A stretch of 64,000 nucleotides of DNA from Doris montereyensis (Eukaryota; Mollusca; Gastropoda; Nudibranchia; Dorididae). Both the position numbers and the translations under genes were made by a program. The stretch lies in contig JAXRKP010000106.1 of the NCBI GenBank assembly GCA_037039925.1, positions 385,001 to 449,000 on the forward strand. Reading direction: 5' to 3'. Below, one piece after another: positions 50,436 to 64,000 of the stretch (the stretch's first letter is position 1; the number at the start of each line of letters is the position of its first letter). The notes beneath the pieces are model-generated. The model was not told the origin of the DNA and searched no databases. It saw nothing but the letters and a program-made list of their open reading frames with translations.

Positions 50436-50944
50436 AGATGAAAGTTTCAACCCCTTTCTCTTTTTTTCTTCTCCTTATTTTTGGTTACGCTGTAAAAGGA
50501 ACTCTTCCTTCTGTGAAAATATGTTTTGTATCTGAAACAGGTGGGTACTCACTTGGTGGGTCTCTGGCTGACCGTGCAGTAATTGGCTTGGATGGAACTT
50601 CTTTATGGATTTTAGGTGGCGGGCTAATGGGGCCGGGCGCGAGTGATCTTGGCTAGCACACCATTGCTTTTCATGGCATCTTTGTGAATTAATTGTGACG
50701 ATGATGTGTGAGCCTTGGCCCAACGAGGACGGTCTGATGCATTAGTGCTGCTAATGTGCTGAAAAAAGAGAAGGGTAGAACTTTAAGTGTTTGCCATATC
50801 TAATTCGGTGGGTAGCCAATCATCCATATCAAAAGAAAGCCACATTCTCAGCAAAGGACTACACTTACACCAGTCACAAAAAGAAATAAAGAAAAAGGAT
50901 ATCATAAGTAGTAGTAGCATAAGTAGTGTTGTGGTGACATCATA

Positions 50945-51240
50945 GTACTGTGAGTTTGCATTTATGGTTTGAGACCCTGGCTGGTCCACACTTTTTCACG
51001 ACGTTGTTCTCTTGGGAAAGGTACTTACTCTACTTTCCTCACCTAACTCAAGTGTAAATGAGTACCCAGATATAGGTAGAGGAAGATCTTGTCGGGAGTG
51101 ATAGTACAAAGCCCCTTACAGGCTGGTGTACCGTATGCTTCCAAGGGAATAGAGAGGGCTTTGAATGGAATGGCTTGTTGGGGAATAAATCATGTACAGT
51201 CGGTGAGCCTGCACTTATGTGGGAATACAAACTATAAATC
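50945..51240 (+). mobile_element. SINE, family C, second copy
   Basis: tggtttgagaccctggctgg, gggaaaggtacttactctac, tttcctcacctaactcaagt, gtaaatgagtacc, later ggctttgaatggaatggc. Same order as 31640-31990. Confidence 0.78.
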
Positions 51241-52309
51241 CATCTTTATCTTTAATTAGTATGGATGGAACAGTCAGTCTGTGGGTTCTATTAGAGAGAG
51301 AGAGAAAGGAGAGAACATTATAAGCTAATTGCCTTACTGTTAATGATTGAGATCTCATTGAGACGTTCAAAGCGTGAGATCCTGTGTTTATTTTGCTGCG
51401 AGCATTTCTCATCATTTCATTGGTTGATGGATCATATATTTTTTTTTTTGCCGGCTGGGAAGACAAAATCAGGTACAGATGTAGTTGGGATGATAAGATC
51501 ATGAATTTCATGTAAAGAAATAAAATAGGGTGATGACGGAGTGGATTTCATGATGATATGTTTTATGAAAAATAGGATGATGATAGGGTGACTTTCATGC
51601 AAAGATGTGAAATGGGATTATGATAAGACAGGTGGGGGTGGGGTGGGTGGGTGGGTGGGGTTGAGAGACCTCCAGAAATGGGGAGCCGAGAATTCAAAAG
51701 ATTGTTCACCAATTTTGCGAGTTATTTTAGGTTTTATCAAGAGGGTTTTGACATTATTTGATCTTAGGTTTCTTGTTGGGGTAAAGATATCTAAAAAAGG
51801 TCTTTGATGTAAATGGGACTGTAACTGTTGAGAGTTTTGTAAACGATAGTGCATATTTTATATACAATTCTTTTCTCAACAGGTAGCCAATGAAATTCTT
51901 GGAGGAGAGATGCTAATTTGTCTTTCTTTAAAATCAATCTAGCAGCATTATTTTGGACAACTTGAAGATTTTTAAGTTTTCTTTAGATGTATAAGCCATT
52001 TAAGAATTACAATAATCCAATTTTGACAGGACCAGGAGTTGATTAACAATGTTGTTATGATAAGGAATAAGATGACAAAACTTACCAATTTGCCTTATCT
52101 CTATATACATGCATTTAATCAGGTGGTAGACTTGTGACATGAAAAGGTGTGAGTCAAAATAAACAACAAGGTTTTTTACAATGGTGGCGAAATCAATGAT
52201 GTTCTTGCCAAGAGTAATTTGGTTCTCTTTATCTGTTTACCTATATTAGGTCTTTCCTTGACTAAAATTTCTGTTTGATCGTTATTTAGCATTAATTTGT
52301 TATGATTCA
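51241..52309. other. No gene seen
   Basis: A short GA run near 51294-51312 and a GGGT-rich run near 51630-51660. No recognisable ORF. Confidence 0.5.
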
Positions 52310-53640
52310 TCCATATGATGACATAAGGAATTTCAGGTAAAGATATGAAATGTATAATGACATAAGGAATTTCATGTAAAGGTATGAAATATATGATGAT
52401 TAATAAATTCATGTTAATACAGTAGTCTCCGATGCACGGTCTACGATGACAAAAAAACCTTGCATTTTGGCGAAGGTACATTTTGACGGAGGTAAGGACC
52501 ACAACCCATTACATTGTATTTATATTGCCATTCTTGGTTTGACATAAACTTTCGTTTTGTTAGTTGTTTGTTATCGTTTGGGTTTTGTTCGTTGTTACTC
52601 AGTTTGAGGATAAGACCCAATTATAGGCCTAATCTCTTCTCTTAGATTGTTCATTCTCCTCTCACTTAAGATTACAGGAGAGGATGGGATGGTGGAGACA
52701 TTCGGCAACATGGAGGAATACTTTTTATTTGTTGACACGCATGTCATAAAAGTGACACAAGACCTTTCTCAGATTTTCTCACCGTGATCAGAGAGAGCCA
52801 CTCAGAGTGTCTGTCTGGCAGACCATCGTCGGACGGCCGAGTTGGGGAGGGAGCGGGCAGAGTGAAAAGAACCGAGACAGCCAAGACTAAGCATTGTCGT
52901 GCGCATGTGTGCACATAGTTAACACAGATTTGGATGCCACACACATAGACACACACACACGAGGCAAAAAGATGTTATTGAGTTTATTTTTCACATGAAT
53001 TTCCTTTTTAAATGCAACCAATTGAAGACATACTTGCAAAAACATGTTGAATTTTGGCGAAGTCAAGCCAGCCGTTGCTGGATTTTTGAGGGGTAAATGT
53101 AAAATTCGGTGACATGAAAAAATCGTGCGTTGTGACGAATCGTGCATTTTGGTGGAGACTACTGTATGTGAAAAAAGATGATGTCGAACGAATCTCATGT
53201 CAGGGTATAAAATGGATGACGACATATGAAATTTAATGTAAAGGCATGAAATAGAGGATGACATAAGGAATTTCATGTAAAGGTATGAAATAGATGATGA
53301 TTAATGAATTTATGTAAAGATATGAAAAAAGATGATGTCATAATGAATTTATTGTAATGGTATGAAACAGATGATGACATAGGGAATTTCATGAAAAGAT
53401 ATGAAATAGATGATGACATAATGAATTTCATGTAAAGGTATCAAATAGGTGATAATATAATGAATTTCATGTAAAGGAATGAAATATATTATGACATAAG
53501 AAATTTAATGTAAAAGTATGAAATAGATGATGAAATAATGAAATTCATGTAAAGGAATGAAACAGATGATGATGTGATGAATGTCATCTACAGATATGAA
53601 ACAGATGATGACATAATGAATTTCAATGAAATCTCAATCA
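52310..53640. repeat. Minisatellite, unit about 39 bp, split by a transposon
   Basis: Units like gtatgaaatagatgatgaca, taatgaatttcatgtaaag at 52310-52418 and again at 53167-53640. The two halves flank the element at 52420-53164. Confidence 0.85.
52418..53166. mobile_element. Tc1/mariner-like non-autonomous element, 745 bp
   Basis: Element 52420-53164 with TA at 52418-52419 and 53165-53166. The ends are CAGTAGTCTCCGATGC (left) and, read inward from the right, CAGTAGTCTCCACC. Subterminal pieces repeat as well: cgtgcattttggtggaga on the right mirrors gcacggtc and ttgcattttggcga on the left. No transposase ORF. It sits inside a minisatellite. Confidence 0.8.
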
Positions 53641-53683
53641 ATGATAAAAAGATTGAAAGAAAAGATAAGTAAGGTGTGTCAGC

Positions 53684-59505
<5,822 letters not shown>

Positions 59506-59633
59506 ATTGAAGGCATTTGAAAATATACGAGACTGGAAATAAGATCTGAGTGGAAACTCTGTCTTTCTTAGCTGAAATTTTTCCAAATCTATGGTGGTCT
59601 CATACTGGACTGTGTGAGCAAACCGAGAATTTA

Positions 59634-59652
59634 GGATCCGCCATCTTTATAC
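59634..59652 (-). promoter_or_regulatory. TATAAAG plus YY1-like AAGATGGCGG near F-box gene start
   Basis: The minus strand reads TATAAAGATGGCGGATCC, about 130 bp upstream of the start codon. AAGATGGCGG is the YY1 site common at animal promoters. Its ATG opens a 14-codon upstream frame (ends TGA), out of frame with the F-box protein. The role is inferred. Confidence 0.45.
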
Positions 59653-60069
59653 AAACAGGTTGCTGATAGTGATAGTTCAGAATCGAATAACCTAATCGAA
59701 AGTCGATATTAAAGCAAATAATGAAGTTACATCTTTCTTTCTTGTCGAAGAAGATGGGACCGCATAACATAATGTAGCGTACTTAAACACTTCCAGACAA
59801 CATTATCATACGTACAAACATTTATAAAATGTTATGTAGATCAATGCATAAAACTGCAACAGATTAACTTAACCAAAATTTCACCGGGGGGGGGGTTATC
59901 AGGAGACAACTCATAGAGTTCAAGGAGACTGAGAGAAATCAGAAGAGTTGTGGCATGATACAGGTTTGAGAATGCAAGGCCAAGACTTTATTTGGGTTAT
60001 ACAGTGCTTGGGGATATTTCGTCAAGATATTATGAGGAATTTATTCTGATCTCCCCCCTTTTTATATGA

Positions 60070-60212
60070 TTGCGGGTGGTTGGTGGGGATGCTGGTAGGT
60101 CCTACCTTTTTCTTTCCCTTATTTCACCTATCTTTCACCTTGCTCTTTCCTCTTACTTCACTCTGAGATCACTGCAATGGTGGATGAGGTAGATTTCAAT
60201 GAAACAAAATTT
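60070..60212 (+). repeat. Short interspersed repeat X, copy 12
   Basis: ggtggggatgctggtaggtc, ctcttacttcactctgagat, cactgcaatggtggatgagg, then aatgaaacaaa. Confidence 0.85.
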
Positions 60213-61110
60213 ATATAATCTCAAGAGACGCAATATAAAATCTCTTGAAGTATGTTGTCAGTGCATCGTGGAACGATACATTAAGCACTTGTATCCGATA
60301 CTTCTACTATGTCGAACCTATTTATAGACGACAGCAAATGCAAACTGAAATGTTAACATTTTTTTTTTTACAAATAAAATGAATCTCATCGTTAGACAAC
60401 CTAACCGTACTTTTTTTGGGAATATTTTCGTTTTGAATATGCAAATATATAAAAAATATAAAAATAACGGTGGTATTATTACAATAACAGTTACTGTTCA
60501 CGCCAAACGAGATTTTCGGGCACCCTAAACGACGAGACGTTAAAAGTTAGCCGGGTGCAGACAAACATGGCCGAATGTTAGTCTGATCATTTTCTTTACT
60601 GTTTGCCAATGTTATCTAGCTCTTAGGTGCATTATTTTGGACTTAGCGACCCCGTGTCAGGTAATTGATGATTACAAGATAACATTTCAATGAAATTCTT
60701 TTCATTTTTTTCCAAGCTTGTCCCGATGAAGGGATCCTAATATGGGCACGTGTACTTGCCCAAGACGAATGTCTGAATGAATGTCCTAAGAAGAGAAAGA
60801 AGTTTGTTCTTTTTTTTTGGGGGGGGGGGGGGGACAAGCCCACCATACGAATAAGGTAAAATTTAATATTTGGAGTCTGGTAGTCTTTCATTTAAGATAT
60901 GCAAATCATACAGGTGTGCTTGCTATTGCTGGTGTTTCCTGGGGCTAGATTTGATAAGGCAGGTTTCTTTTATCAAAATGTACATGGGAGGTTTCACAAA
61001 ATGGTCCATCCCCATTTTCCTCTTTTGTCAAAATGTACATGTTATATTTCTTACAAGTGTTATATACCATGTTAAAGCTTAGAACCTGAGGATTCCAGAT
61101 TTATGATTTT
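60213..61110. other. No gene seen
   Basis: Contains T and G homopolymers (60810-60833). No recognisable ORF. Confidence 0.5.
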
Positions 61111-61114
61111 AAGA

Positions 61115-63560
<2,446 letters not shown>

Positions 63561-64000
63561 GGGAATCCTCATGTTCGAATGTTTTTAACATTGTCTAACA
63601 CTTGTCGGAAAAATATAACATGGTTATTTTGACGGCCATGTGCTTACGGCCATGTTTACGGTGCAAAACCTGCCATAACGGAAAATTCAGATCCAATGCT
63701 GTGTCACGTTAGATTCTGAGACCGTTCAGGGTCGGTTGCATTAGCAAAGTTTTCTTTGGCTTATTTAGTTAAATTATGTAAAGGCATCTGGTTTGGAGAG
63801 CTTTCATGATTTTTATGTTCTCAATAAGATGTGGAGTCCAAGGCCAGTGGCCTTACCCATTACATCGTTGATCAGATGGCTCACAAGCGTTTGGAGATTT
63901 CAACGAGTGGATGGATGAAAACCGATGCTTTTTGTCCCCGTTTTTTAAATAAAATTCTGTGATTGTACAGCCTTTATACTATCCTTATTATATTCTGGGT

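Overview
The window is a stretch of intron-rich, repeat-rich eukaryotic genome. It has spliced genes with GT-AG introns, a degenerate non-LTR retrotransposon family, several tRNA-derived SINE families, piggyBac and Tc1/mariner-like DNA transposons, and many micro- and minisatellites. Nothing is bacterial: there are no operons and no long real ORFs. The RTE-like LINEs, the SINE types and the frequent palindromic TAGATCTA/TAGGCCTA words suggest a lophotrochozoan, most likely a gastropod mollusc. That assignment is an inference.

Two protein-coding genes can be rebuilt exon by exon, and they face each other tail to tail. On the plus strand (10843-34914) is a mitochondrial carrier of the SLC25A32 type (folate/FAD carrier) with seven coding exons. 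Its last exon exists in two versions with the same splice phase, at 22782-22932 and 34755-34914. They encode different versions of the final transmembrane helix and C terminus. On the minus strand (59505-53684) is an FBXO16-like F-box protein with five recognised exons. Each gene carries one apparent one-base deletion in an otherwise well-conserved exon, which looks more like consensus sequence error than gene death.

Layout: 1-6340 holds two opposed RTE-like LINE copies, one with a nested LINE fragment. 6.5-8.5 kb holds a nested satellite and microsatellites. 10.2-34.9 kb is the carrier gene. Its intron 5 carries a complete but dead piggyBac element with TTAA target sites, and its 13.5-kb final intron carries at least six unrelated minisatellites. 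34.9-53.6 kb is intergenic: LINE fragments (one internally deleted, one with a clean target-site duplication), SINEs, minisatellites and a short piggyBac-derived element at 49379-50431. 53.7-59.6 kb is the F-box gene, with a Tc1/mariner-like non-autonomous element (57196-58614) in its first intron and a second one just downstream of it (52420-53164). 61.1-63.6 kb is a mosaic of inverted and direct repeats that includes a perfect 31-bp inverted pair.

A short interspersed repeat of about 130 bp occurs about 12 times, mainly inside the carrier gene and mostly in the gene's orientation. I cannot assign it to a known family. The most interesting items are the alternative terminal exons, this repeat, the tandem-monomer 5' region of the LINE, and the 61-63.6 kb inverted-repeat mosaic.
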